DNA of 41,303 bases from Candidatus Uhrbacteria bacterium RIFOXYB12_FULL_58_10 (GTDB taxonomy: Bacteria > Patescibacteriota > Patescibacteriia > UBA9934 > GWF2-40-263). The DNA is taken from contig CALRBH010000007.1 in assembly GCA_943354165.1 (NCBI GenBank), positions 1-41,303 of the forward strand. Direction: 5' to 3'. Position numbers and translations under genes: made by a program. The notes under the pieces were generated by a model. The model was not told where the DNA came from. It saw nothing but the letters and a program-made list of their open reading frames with translations, and did not search any database. Position 1 is the stretch's first letter, and each line of letters starts with the position of its first letter. Positions 6,802 to 14,626 of this stretch are shown piece by piece.

Positions 6802-8162
6802 ACATTTCCTTCCATGGGGCGGCAAAAGAAGTAACGGGTTCTTGTTATCTCGTGGAAGCGAAGGATGCGGCGGGGAAGGCACACAAGCTGTTGATCGATT
6901 GCGGCATGTTCCAAGGCGAGCGCATGTGCGGAAGCAAAAATCTGCTTCCGTTTAAGTTTGGCGCGGGTCACATCGAAGCGGTGTTCGTCACACACCCACA
7001 CGCCGATCACACCGGGCGTTTGCCGAAGCTCATCAAGGACGGGTTCACGGGGAAAATCTACATGACGCCTCCATGCCGTGCGCTTACCCGGATCGTCCTC
7101 GAGGACGCATTTCACATCATGTCCGATAACGCCGAGGAATGCGGCGACCCGGTGCTGTACAGCAAGGAAGATCTCGATCTCCTCATCGCGCACACGGAAG
7201 GCGTCGGCTACCACGAGGAGGTGAAGCTCGCGGAAGGTCTCACCATCATGTTCCACGATGCTGGTCACGTGCTCGGTTCCGCCTACATTTCGATCATGGC
7301 GGAAGGGAAGACCGTGGTGTTCTCCGGCGACATTGGGAACGATAACGTCCCCATTCTTCCGCCAACGGAAGCCATCTCGCATGCCGACGTCATCGTCTGC
7401 GAATCCACCTACGGTCATCGTCGTCACGAGTCGCACACGGAACGCCGCACCAAGCTGAAGGAGGCTATCGAGCAGACGATCAGGGATAAGGGCGTGCTCA
7501 TGATTCCAGCTTTTTCAATCGAACGCACCCAGGAATTGCTCTACGAGATGAATGCGATCCTGAAGGACGTGCAGACGAACATTCCAATTTTTCTCGACAG
7601 CCCAATGGCGATTCGCGCGACCGAGATTTACCGCCAGTTCAAAAACTATCTTCTTTTCGACTCACCGATTCTTGCAGAAGGGGATCGTGATTTTTTCAGC
7701 TTCCCAAACCTCAAGGAGACGCTCCATCGCGATGAGTCCATGGTGATCAATAAGACGCACGCCCCGATGGTCATCATCGCTGGTTCAGGAATGATGTCAG
7801 GCGGGCGCATCATGCATCATCTCATCCGGTATTTGCCCGATCCACACAGCACACTTCTCATCATCGGCTACCAGGCCGTAGGGACGGTCGGGCGCAAATT
7901 GTACGAAGGCGCGCATAACGTGGAAATTTTCGGGAAGCACATTCCGGTGAAATGTCGTATTCGCGCCATCGGATCTTTTTCGGCACACGGCGACATGGAT
8001 AAGCTCACGCGCTGGCTCCACCCAGAAGATGGGAAGGTGCCTGCGAAGATCTTCGTGGTCCACGGCGATGAGGACGCCCAGACCGTGTTCGCAACACACC
8101 TGCGCCACGAGCTCCGTACCGAGGTGATCGTTCCGGAGTTTGAGAGCAGCCATGAGGTTTGA
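6798..8162 (+). CDS. Beta-CASP metallo-beta-lactamase RNase
   Basis: A 454-residue MBL-fold hydrolase with the metal ligands THPHADHTGRLP (H66, H68, D70, H71), DAGHVLGSA and SGDIG. The beta-CASP insert is marked by FLDSPMA and the AGSGMMSGGRI motif, followed by SAHGD and a final VVHGDE histidine. This arrangement matches CPSF73/Ysh1-like bacterial RNases, which cut or trim RNA with two zinc ions. There is no membrane segment. Being last in the operon with VKOR is probably co-transcription without a shared pathway. Substrate unknown. Confidence 0.9.
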   Translation: MNISFHGAAKEVTGSCYLVEAKDAAGKAHKLLIDCGMFQGERMCGSKNLLPFKFGAGHIEAVFVTHPHADHTGRLPKLIKDGFTGKIYMTPPCRALTRIVLEDAFHIMSDNAEECGDPVLYSKEDLDLLIAHTEGVGYHEEVKLAEGLTIMFHDAGHVLGSAYISIMAEGKTVVFSGDIGNDNVPILPPTEAISHADVIVCESTYGHRRHESHTERRTKLKEAIEQTIRDKGVLMIPAFSIERTQELLYEMNAILKDVQTNIPIFLDSPMAIRATEIYRQFKNYLLFDSPILAEGDRDFFSFPNLKETLHRDESMVINKTHAPMVIIAGSGMMSGGRIMHHLIRYLPDPHSTLLIIGYQAVGTVGRKLYEGAHNVEIFGKHIPVKCRIRAIGSFSAHGDMDKLTRWLHPEDGKVPAKIFVVHGDEDAQTVFATHLRHELRTEVIVPEFESSHEV

Positions 8163-8191
8163 TTGACCCGCCGCCCCGTTTCCGATAGAGT
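8163..8191 (+). promoter_or_regulatory. Promoter of the 8225 gene
   Basis: TTGACC (8163-8168) and TAGAGT (8186-8191) are separated by exactly 17 nt. A strong AAGGAGGAGG Shine-Dalgarno follows at 8209-8218, 6 nt before the ATG. Confidence 0.6.
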
Positions 8192-8224
8192 CTTCAAGCT
8201 TCACAACCAAGGAGGAGGCACTCA

Positions 8225-8668
8225 ATGAACCAGCCAGTAGATCTTTCCATGTACAAGCGGCGTATCAAGCGTATACGGGCTATTCCGCAACCGCTTCGTA
8301 GAGTAAATCGTCTTGTGCGTCTCGCGACCAAGGCGGGCCTTCCGGAGGCCATCGACCTCATGCTTCTTGCCGTGGAAGAAGCGTCGAAGATCAACAACCT
8401 CCTGTTGCTTGAACCGGCGGTCGACGAGCTCGTGGACGGGTATACCGACCTCGGACTTTTCATGCAGGCGCTCGCCGTCACGACGAAGTCGGAGAACGCA
8501 GTTGTTCGTGCCGCCTGGTACGCGCTTATCCATGCCGCCGCAACGGTCATGGGTCACGAAGAGGGGATGGAGCGTTCCAAACAAGCACTTCAGAACGCTC
8601 GTCCGCAGCTCAATAAGCAGGAGCTCGCCGAGCTCGACCAGATGCTCTCGCTCCTTGCGGACGTCTGA
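8225..8668 (+). CDS. Helical hypothetical protein, own promoter and terminator
   Basis: A 147-residue, basic-to-neutral protein made of short amphipathic helices (for example AIDLMLLAVEEASKINNLLL and ELAELDQMLSLLA), reminiscent of TPR-like repeats but without a clear match. It is a single-gene unit: a 17-nt spaced promoter, one of the strongest Shine-Dalgarno sequences in the window, and a terminator 30 nt after its stop. That suggests high expression. Function unknown. Confidence 0.75.
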   Translation: MNQPVDLSMYKRRIKRIRAIPQPLRRVNRLVRLATKAGLPEAIDLMLLAVEEASKINNLLLLEPAVDELVDGYTDLGLFMQALAVTTKSENAVVRAAWYALIHAAATVMGHEEGMERSKQALQNARPQLNKQELAELDQMLSLLADV

Positions 8669-8698
8669 CCACGTTCTGGACCAGGTTCTCGTAGCAAT

Positions 8699-8727
8699 CC
8701 CCGTCATCCTGATGGGGCTTTTTCTTT
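8699..8727 (+). terminator. Terminator after the 8225 gene
   Basis: CCCCGTCA pairs with TGATGGGG (8 bp, one G-T) around a 3-nt loop, followed by CTTTTTCTTT. Confidence 0.85.
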
Positions 8728-8730
8728 ACA

Positions 8731-8759
8731 TGGACGCACCACACCTTTTCCGCTAGGAT
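8731..8759 (+). promoter_or_regulatory. Likely lepA promoter
   Basis: TGGACG (8731-8736), 17 nt, then TAGGAT (8754-8759), right after the previous terminator. The leader to the lepA start is about 48 nt and contains a REP-like repeat. Confidence 0.45.
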
Positions 8760-8772
8760 AACGGCACTTCTA

Positions 8773-8808
8773 TGCCCACCTACGCTAAGGCATCGGCGGG
8801 CAGGCACT
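8773..8808. repeat. CCTACGCTAAGGCATCGGCGGGC repeat family in the lepA leader
   Basis: The CCCACCTACGCTAAGGCATC..GCGGGCAGGC unit resembles a repeat seen in CPR assemblies, often translated as YAKASAGRH. Here it starts with an ATG (8773) and would read MPTYAKASAGRHSTY.. for 19 codons out of frame with lepA. I regard this as repeat, not gene. A shorter related copy lies at 33563-33587. Confidence 0.55.
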
Positions 8809-8814
8809 CCACTT

Positions 8815-10608
8815 ATGCAAGATCAAAGTAAAATTAGGAACTTTTGCATTATTGCCCACATCGACCACGGGAAATCGACCCTTTCGGATCGGTTGCTTGA
8901 AGTTACGGGGACTATCGATAAGCGTCAGATGAAAGATCAGATTTTGGACTCGATGGACCTCGAACGCGAGCGCGGGATTACCATTAAGCTCGCTCCAGCG
9001 CGCATGACGCACAAGGGCCACGTGCTCAACCTCATCGACACTCCCGGCCACGTCGATTTCAACTACGAAGTTTCTCGCTCACTCGCTGCCGTGGAAGGCG
9101 CCGTGCTTCTCGTCGACGCAACGCAGGGTGTTCAGGCCCAGACCATCGGCAACCTGTACCTCGCCCTCGCGGAAGATCTCGTCATCATCCCAGCCCTCAA
9201 CAAGATCGACATGCCAGCCGCAGACGTTCCGCGCCGTATGGCGGAACTCGTCCAGCTCATCGGTTGCAAGCCAGAAGAAATTCTTTTGGTGAGCGGAAAA
9301 ACAGGGGAGGGCGTTCCAGCTCTACTCGACGCCATCGTCGAACGCGTCCCCGCTCCAGAAGGGAACCCAGCCGCTCCAGCACGCGCGCTTGTTTTCGATT
9401 CCGCATACGACGATTACAAAGGCGTCGTCGCCTACGTTCGCGTCATCGATGGCGGGTTCAAGAAGACCGACAAGATTCTCATGATGGCCTCAAAGTACGA
9501 CGGGGAAATCCTTGATGTCGGCGCGCTGCGTCCAGGAAAGTTCGAATCGACGGCGGAGCTGGAGTGCGGACAGATCGGCTACATCGTCACCGGCTTCAAG
9601 GATATTCAGGCCTGCCGCGTGGGTGACACGATCACAAGTCTCAAAGTTCCCGCAACCGAAGCTCTCGGCGGCTACCGTGAAGCACGCCCGATGGTGTTCG
9701 CCGGATTGTTTCCCAAGGAAGGCTTTGACTATTCCCGTTTGCGCGATGGGATGGAACGGTTGAAATTGAACGATGCCTCGCTCACGTTCCAACCTGAACA
9801 TTCCCCAGCCCTTGGCTACGGATTCCGCTGCGGACTCCTCGGCATGCTGCACATGGAAATCGTGAAGGAACGTCTTTCACGCGAGTTTAAGATCGAACTC
9901 GTCGTTACAGTTCCGTCCGTTGCCTACAAGATCGTAAAGACCTCGGGCGAGATCCTCGTCGTGAAATCCCCATCAGAACTTCCGGACATGTCCACGATCG
10001 CGGAGATTCAGGAACCATGGGTGAAGGCCGACATTGTGACGCCAGGTGATCACATCGGGGGAGTGATGCAGCTCGTGACCGAGCGCCGCGGCATCTACAA
10101 GAACACGGAATATCTTTCCGAAAATCGCGCGATTCTTCACTACGAGATTCCTCTCGCCATGGTGATCGTCGACTTCTACGACAAGCTGAAGTCCGTGAGT
10201 GCCGGCTACGCCTCGCTCAACTACGAAGTGATCGATTTCCGCGTAGCCGATGTGGCCAAGCTCGATATTCTCGTCGCCGAGGAACCCGTCGAAGCGTTTG
10301 CATCGCTCGTCTATCGCGACGAAGCCGAACGCGTTGGCCGTCGGATGCTCGAATCCCTCAAGACATCCATCCCGTCGCAAAACTTCGTCATTAAGCTTCA
10401 AGCCGCTATTGGCGGAAAAGTCGTCGCAAGCGAACGCATCAGTGCCATGCGCAAGGATGTGACGGCCGGCCTTTACGGTGGTGACGTTACGCGTAAGCGC
10501 AAGGTGCTCGAGAAGCAGAAGAAGGGTAAGGCCAAGATGGCGGCGATGGGACGTGGAAGCGTGGATATTCCGTCGGAGGCGTACATGAATATTCTTAAGC
10601 GAGGATAA
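8815..10608 (+). CDS. lepA: Elongation factor 4 (back-translocating GTPase)
   Basis: A ribosomal GTPase of the EF-G family, 597 residues, the family's usual length. G1 is AHIDHGKST (14-22), G2 is in RERGITI, G3 is DTPGHVDF, G4 is NKID. The LepA-specific C-terminal domain is complete, ending in the typical KRKVLEKQKKGKAKM and RGSVDIPSEAYM stretches. No insertions. It begins a short unit that includes the 30-residue membrane protein before a terminator. Confidence 0.97.
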   Translation: MQDQSKIRNFCIIAHIDHGKSTLSDRLLEVTGTIDKRQMKDQILDSMDLERERGITIKLAPARMTHKGHVLNLIDTPGHVDFNYEVSRSLAAVEGAVLLVDATQGVQAQTIGNLYLALAEDLVIIPALNKIDMPAADVPRRMAELVQLIGCKPEEILLVSGKTGEGVPALLDAIVERVPAPEGNPAAPARALVFDSAYDDYKGVVAYVRVIDGGFKKTDKILMMASKYDGEILDVGALRPGKFESTAELECGQIGYIVTGFKDIQACRVGDTITSLKVPATEALGGYREARPMVFAGLFPKEGFDYSRLRDGMERLKLNDASLTFQPEHSPALGYGFRCGLLGMLHMEIVKERLSREFKIELVVTVPSVAYKIVKTSGEILVVKSPSELPDMSTIAEIQEPWVKADIVTPGDHIGGVMQLVTERRGIYKNTEYLSENRAILHYEIPLAMVIVDFYDKLKSVSAGYASLNYEVIDFRVADVAKLDILVAEEPVEAFASLVYRDEAERVGRRMLESLKTSIPSQNFVIKLQAAIGGKVVASERISAMRKDVTAGLYGGDVTRKRKVLEKQKKGKAKMAAMGRGSVDIPSEAYMNILKRG

Positions 10609-10612
10609 GGGT

Positions 10613-10705
10613 ATGCGTCGAAAAACCATCTCCGAAAAGATCATGACCGTTGTCGCGGTGATCACACTCATCAGCATGATTGGGCTTACCGTCGCTGGGT
10701 ACTAG
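10613..10705 (+). CDS. 30-residue single-span membrane protein
   Basis: An ATG 5 nt after the lepA stop opens a 30-codon frame ending in TAG. The product starts MRRKTISEKIM and continues as one hydrophobic helix (TVVAVITLISMIGLTVAG), so basic residues stay inside and a single span crosses the membrane. It sits between lepA and a terminator at 10723, so it is the last gene of the lepA transcript. Size and clean helix make it a plausible real small protein. No function can be assigned. Confidence 0.5.
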   Translation: MRRKTISEKIMTVVAVITLISMIGLTVAGY

Positions 10706-10722
10706 ATGGACGTGGATAACTT

Positions 10723-10749
10723 ACGGACCCGCGAGGGTCCGTTTGTGTT
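10723..10749 (+). terminator. Terminator of the lepA transcript
   Basis: A perfect 8-bp stem ACGGACCC/GGGTCCGT closed by a GCGA tetraloop, followed by TTGTGTT. It argues that recJ starts downstream of it. Confidence 0.65.
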
Positions 10750-10762
10750 AGTCTGTCACCAC

Positions 10763-12505
10763 ATGAAAACCTGGCACGTTGCAGAATCAGCTCCGCCCGA
10801 GGCGAAAACAACGCTTCCGAACCTGCATCCGGTTGCCTTGGGTTTACTTTGGAATCGTGGCGTCCGGACCCAGGAGGCGATGGAACAATTCCTGAACCCC
10901 GACTGGGTCCGAGATACCCACGATCCGGCCATCTTCAAGAACATGGAAGCGGCCGTCGCCCGCGTGTTCCGCGCCCTCGAAGAAGGCGAGTTCATCGCTG
11001 TTCATGGCGATTACGACGCGGACGGCGTCTGCGGTTCGACTGTACTGCTTTCGACGTTGCGAGATCTCTGCAATTCGATGGGCTTCGACTACGAAAACAT
11101 TTCCGGCTACATCCCGCATCGAGAGAAAGAAGGCTACGGCGTCTCCATCGCCACCATGGAACTCTTGAGTGAAGAGCGCGGTGTGTCGCTCGTCATCACG
11201 GTCGACTGCGGCATCAGCAACAAGCCGGCGATCGACCGTGGGCTCGAGCTCGGCATGGACACGATCGTCTGCGATCACCACGCGATGCCCGAGACGCTCC
11301 CCGTCGGCGCGATCCTTTTGCATCCGCAAGTTCCAGGCGAGGACTACCCGAACAAGAATCTTTGCGGCACAGGGGTCGCCTTCAAGCTCGCCTCGGCGTT
11401 GATTATCGAAGCCCGCAATCGCGGTGCGAATCTTCCGGAAGGATATGAAAAGTGGCTCCTCGATCTCGTCGCTATCGCAACGGTGACCGACGTTATGCCT
11501 CTTACTGGGGAGAATCGCGTGCTCGAACGCTTCGGCCTTAAAGTTTTGAATAAGACGAAGCGCCCGGGCCTCAAAGCCCTCATCGAAGTCGCCGGCGGAA
11601 AACCAGGCGAACTCGACACGTATTCCATCGGTTTCCAAATTGGACCTCGACTAAACGCTGCCGGACGCATGGAACACGCCAAGCTCGCGCTCGAACTTCT
11701 CTTAGAGGAAGACGTCGTCGAAGCAGCGACCAAAGCGCAGGGTCTGCACGAGACAAACATCGCCCGGCAGAAAGTGTCTGAAGACATGTATCAGGAGGCC
11801 AAGGCAATGGTCGGTGAACTCGGCGATCGCAAAGCCATCATTGTCTGGAAGGAGGGTTGGCTCGCCGGACTCGTCGGTCTTGTTGCAGGCAAACTCGTCA
11901 ACGACTTTTCACGTCCTGTGTACGTGGTCGGCCGCGAAGGCGACAAGTTCGTCGGTTCAGGGCGCACGGCAGGTGGATTCGACGTGACAGCTGCGCTCCA
12001 CGTCGCTTCTGCGCATCTCGATAGATTCGGCGGCCACCCGCAGGCGTGCGGCTTTTCGGTACATGGCGAAGAAAAGTTCTTCGAAGCATGCAAAGTGATC
12101 GAAGCGCATGCGATGGAGGTGCTGAAGGCGGAGCATCTCATCCCAACCCTCAAGATCGATGCAGCGGTTGAACTCGAAGAAATGGACTTCGCGCTCCTGG
12201 GCGCGCTCGAATCATTCGAACCATTCGGCGAAAAGAATCCGCGCCCCGTATTCGCCGCGATGAACATCGACGTAGCCTACGCCGAACCGATGGGCGCGGA
12301 AGGGAAGCACTTACGTATTACAGCAAAGTCGCCGCGTGGTAAGATCGCAAAGTTCATCGGTTGGCGGATAGGTGACCGTGCGGCAGAGCTTAAGCCGGGC
12401 ACGCGCGTCGATATTGCCTTCGAACTTGAAGTAAACGAATGGAAAGGACGGAGAGATCTTCAAATGAAAATTGTCGATATACAAATCGCAGGCATTAGGC
12501 ATTAG
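10763..12505 (+). CDS. recJ: Single-stranded-DNA exonuclease RecJ
   Basis: A 5'-3' ssDNA exonuclease of recombination and mismatch repair. The DHH-family motifs are present: HGDYDADGVCGS (residues about 82-91), a VDCGIS segment, CDHHAMPE near 171, and the DHHA1 region with GGHPQACGFS, followed by the OB-like C-terminal domain (EPFGEKNPRPVF). I choose ATG 10763 (580 residues) over the in-frame ATG 10706, because the longer form would begin upstream of a terminator hairpin. The last codons (IAGIRH) lie inside a GGCATTAGGC repeat, so the C-terminus has been reshaped by it. Confidence 0.93.
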   Translation: MKTWHVAESAPPEAKTTLPNLHPVALGLLWNRGVRTQEAMEQFLNPDWVRDTHDPAIFKNMEAAVARVFRALEEGEFIAVHGDYDADGVCGSTVLLSTLRDLCNSMGFDYENISGYIPHREKEGYGVSIATMELLSEERGVSLVITVDCGISNKPAIDRGLELGMDTIVCDHHAMPETLPVGAILLHPQVPGEDYPNKNLCGTGVAFKLASALIIEARNRGANLPEGYEKWLLDLVAIATVTDVMPLTGENRVLERFGLKVLNKTKRPGLKALIEVAGGKPGELDTYSIGFQIGPRLNAAGRMEHAKLALELLLEEDVVEAATKAQGLHETNIARQKVSEDMYQEAKAMVGELGDRKAIIVWKEGWLAGLVGLVAGKLVNDFSRPVYVVGREGDKFVGSGRTAGGFDVTAALHVASAHLDRFGGHPQACGFSVHGEEKFFEACKVIEAHAMEVLKAEHLIPTLKIDAAVELEEMDFALLGALESFEPFGEKNPRPVFAAMNIDVAYAEPMGAEGKHLRITAKSPRGKIAKFIGWRIGDRAAELKPGTRVDIAFELEVNEWKGRRDLQMKIVDIQIAGIRH

Positions 12506-12570
12506 GCTTAAGGCCGAAGGAAGTTCCTCGGTCTGTCCTGTGGCCTTGTCTGCCTAACGCCTAATGCCTA
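12489..12570. repeat. Long inverted repeat bridging recJ and the RNase H gene
   Basis: The left arm AGGCATTAGGCATTAGGC and the right arm GCCTAACGCCTAATGCCT pair over 18 positions with one mismatch, with inner pairs AAGGCC/GGCCTT. The left arm covers the recJ stop codon. The right arm runs into the next gene's start codons at 12564 and 12570. The arms are tandem copies of a 7-nt unit. Confidence 0.8.
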
Positions 12571-12968
12571 TGCGATTAATCACTTACTCCGACGGAGGGT
12601 CCCGCGGCAATCCAGGCCCCGCGGCAGGTGGTGCCGTCGTGAAAAACGACGATGGTGAGACGCTCGAGACCGTCTCGAAGTTTCTCGGAAAGGCGACGAA
12701 CAACGTTGCGGAATACACCGGCATCATCATTGCCCTGGAGGCCGCCAAGCGACAAGGCGCGACGGAAGTGGACATGCGGATGGACTCGGAACTCGCCGTA
12801 AAACAGCTCAAGGGAGAATACAAGGTGAAGAACCCGGACTTGGCCAAGCTGTTTATGCAGGTGCATAACCTTGCGCTCGGCTTCAAGAAGGTCACCTTCA
12901 AGCACATCCGCCGAGAACTCAACACGGACGCAGACGCGGCGGTAAACGACTGTCTTGACCGCCACTAA
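12564..12968 (+). CDS. Ribonuclease HI family protein
   Basis: A 134-residue RNase H fold that cuts the RNA of RNA-DNA hybrids. All four acidic residues of the active site are visible: D in YSDGGSRGNPG, E in NNVAEYTG, D in MRMDSELAV, and D in NTDADAAVN. The length is that of the short, archaeal-like/RNase HI C-terminal type lacking the basic protrusion. Two possible starts, ATG 12564 and ATG 12570, both lie in the right arm of the inverted repeat, so folding of the arm may limit translation. Confidence 0.9.
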   Translation: MPMRLITYSDGGSRGNPGPAAGGAVVKNDDGETLETVSKFLGKATNNVAEYTGIIIALEAAKRQGATEVDMRMDSELAVKQLKGEYKVKNPDLAKLFMQVHNLALGFKKVTFKHIRRELNTDADAAVNDCLDRH

Positions 12969-12980
12969 TTTTTTCTTCTT

Positions 12981-13015
12981 CCAAACCTCCCGAACCTCCC
13001 AAACCTCCCCAACCC
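12981..13015. repeat. C-rich repeat upstream of pilM
   Basis: CCAAACCTCCCGAACCTCCC.. continues as further CCTCCCC units. It shares 25 identical bases with the right arm in dnaX (ending at 3571). It occupies the place of the -35 region of pilM. Confidence 0.7.
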
Positions 13016-13016
13016 G

Positions 13017-13025
13017 TGTTATACT
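13017..13025 (+). promoter_or_regulatory. Extended -10 promoter of pilM, leaderless layout
   Basis: TGTTATACT is an extended -10 box. Only 9 nt separate it from the ATG, so transcription should start 2-4 nt before the start codon. No -35 box is visible because the C-rich repeat lies there. Confidence 0.55.
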
Positions 13026-13034
13026 CGTAACACT

Positions 13035-14117
13035 ATGAGTCTCTTTGGAGGGAAAAAACCGGAAGGCTTTCTTGGGATCGATATTGGTGCCAATGGTCTC
13101 AAGGTGGTTGAACTCATGAACGAGAAAGGCCGGGCGAAGCTGCTCACGTACGGCTATTCAGAACGCAAGACGGGCGATGCGGCTGTTTCGCCATTTGAGG
13201 ATACGCGTGGCACGGGCGAAGTACTGGCCGAAGTCTGCAAGCGAGCCGGCGTGAAATCCGGACAAGCCATGGCGGCACTCCCCATGTCGTCCGTGTTCTC
13301 GACGATCATTGCCGTCCCGCGGAAAAAGGACGAAAAGGAACTCAAACCATTGATCGATGCCCAGGTGAGCAAGCTCACTCCGCTTCCGCTCGCGGAAATG
13401 GTCACCTATTCGACGTTCATCGATGATCTTAAGGCTCCGCCAAAGCCAGGCGCCACCAACGGGAACGATTACGTTCGCGTTCTTGTAACCGGCGCGTCCA
13501 AGTCCCTCGTGCAGAAGTACGTGGATATTTTCCGTTACGCCAAACTTTCCCTCCAGGCGCTCGATACGGAGGCGTTCGCGCTCATTCGTGCGCTCGTCGG
13601 GAAGGACAAGAGCGCCATCATGGTAGTGGACATGGGTTCCACGCGCACCAGCATCACGATTGCCGAGAAGGGGATCCCGTTCCTTTCGCGTAGCATCAAT
13701 GTTGGCGGAACGGCCGTGACGCAGCGCATCATGCAGCAAATGAAAGTGAGCGAAGCCGAGGCCGAACGTGTAAAAACCGATCTCGAATCGCTTCCTGGCG
13801 CCGAGGCCGGAGCGTTGCCGGCCGTGCTCGCACCCGTGATGCAGCCAATCCTGAACGAAATCCGCTACGCGCTTTCGCTGTATGGCCGCATGGAACTTAC
13901 GGAATCCAAGCGTGTGGAAAAAATCATTCTTACAGGTGGATCCGCACATCTTCCAAGCCTCCCAGAATTCCTGTCGTCACAGCTCAACATGAACTGCTAC
14001 CGCGGGGATCCGTGGGCACGCGTGGCGTATCCGGAAGACCTGCGCCCGGTGCTGGATGAGATTGGCCCGCGCATGAGCGTGGCCATCGGCCTTGCCATGC
14101 GTGACATCGACTCATAG
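13035..14117 (+). CDS. pilM: Type IV pilus assembly protein PilM
   Basis: An actin-like ATPase, 360 residues, that sits at the inner face of the membrane and organises PilN/PilO in the pilus machine. Phosphate-1 motif GIDIGANGLKVVEL, the domain-1B region, phosphate-2 VVDMGSTRTSITI and an adenosine motif TGGSAHLPSLPEFL are in order. The usual pilN, pilO, pilB and pilC are not in this window. The next two genes encode a prepilin and its peptidase, so this is a partial pilus cluster. Confidence 0.93.
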   Translation: MSLFGGKKPEGFLGIDIGANGLKVVELMNEKGRAKLLTYGYSERKTGDAAVSPFEDTRGTGEVLAEVCKRAGVKSGQAMAALPMSSVFSTIIAVPRKKDEKELKPLIDAQVSKLTPLPLAEMVTYSTFIDDLKAPPKPGATNGNDYVRVLVTGASKSLVQKYVDIFRYAKLSLQALDTEAFALIRALVGKDKSAIMVVDMGSTRTSITIAEKGIPFLSRSINVGGTAVTQRIMQQMKVSEAEAERVKTDLESLPGAEAGALPAVLAPVMQPILNEIRYALSLYGRMELTESKRVEKIILTGGSAHLPSLPEFLSSQLNMNCYRGDPWARVAYPEDLRPVLDEIGPRMSVAIGLAMRDIDS

Positions 14118-14127
14118 CTTTTCTTTT

Positions 14128-14625
14128 ATGAACCGCAAAGGATTCGCCACCATCGAACTCATGATCGCGCTGCTCGTCATCGGCCTCATCACAGCCGGCT
14201 CCGCGCTCGCGGTGAACGCGGCCCGCTCCCGTCAGCGCGATGCCGTGCGTCTTTCCAACATCCGCCAGATTCAGGCGGGGCTTGAGTTGCATTTCAACGA
14301 AACAAGCTCCTATCCGCCCGGTTCCGCGATCCCGCTCGGCGATGCGCTTTCCACAGGCTGTCTCAACACCACCGGGTTTGCCGCTTCGTGCCCAACGGAC
14401 GGAAAGACGTTGCTACGAGTGGTTCCAGGCACCGTCCAGAAGGGCCTGGACGGCATTTCTTCCTGCGGCACTCCTAAGCGCGACGCGTTCTGCTACCTGC
14501 AAGTTCAGGATGGCAGCACCTACCGCATTCAATTTGAACTTGAAAACGCTCTTCCAGAAGTCGGCCTTCAAGCGGGGATCAACTGCGGATCACCAGATGG
14601 CCTGAACGGCGGACAGTGTCGATAG
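14128..14625 (+). CDS. Type IV prepilin-like protein
   Basis: The start at ATG 14128 gives MNRKG followed by FATIELMIALLVIGLI, a textbook class III signal: cleavage after the Gly, then Phe+1 and Glu+5 and one hydrophobic helix. The product has 166 residues. The globular part contains several cysteines (for example TGCLNTTGFAASC and SSCGTPKRDAFC), which could form disulfides made by the thioredoxin/VKOR pair. A longer in-frame start at 14092 would bury the signal and is rejected. It is followed at once by its likely peptidase pilD. Confidence 0.9.
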   Translation: MNRKGFATIELMIALLVIGLITAGSALAVNAARSRQRDAVRLSNIRQIQAGLELHFNETSSYPPGSAIPLGDALSTGCLNTTGFAASCPTDGKTLLRVVPGTVQKGLDGISSCGTPKRDAFCYLQVQDGSTYRIQFELENALPEVGLQAGINCGSPDGLNGGQCR

Positions 14626-14626
14626 T

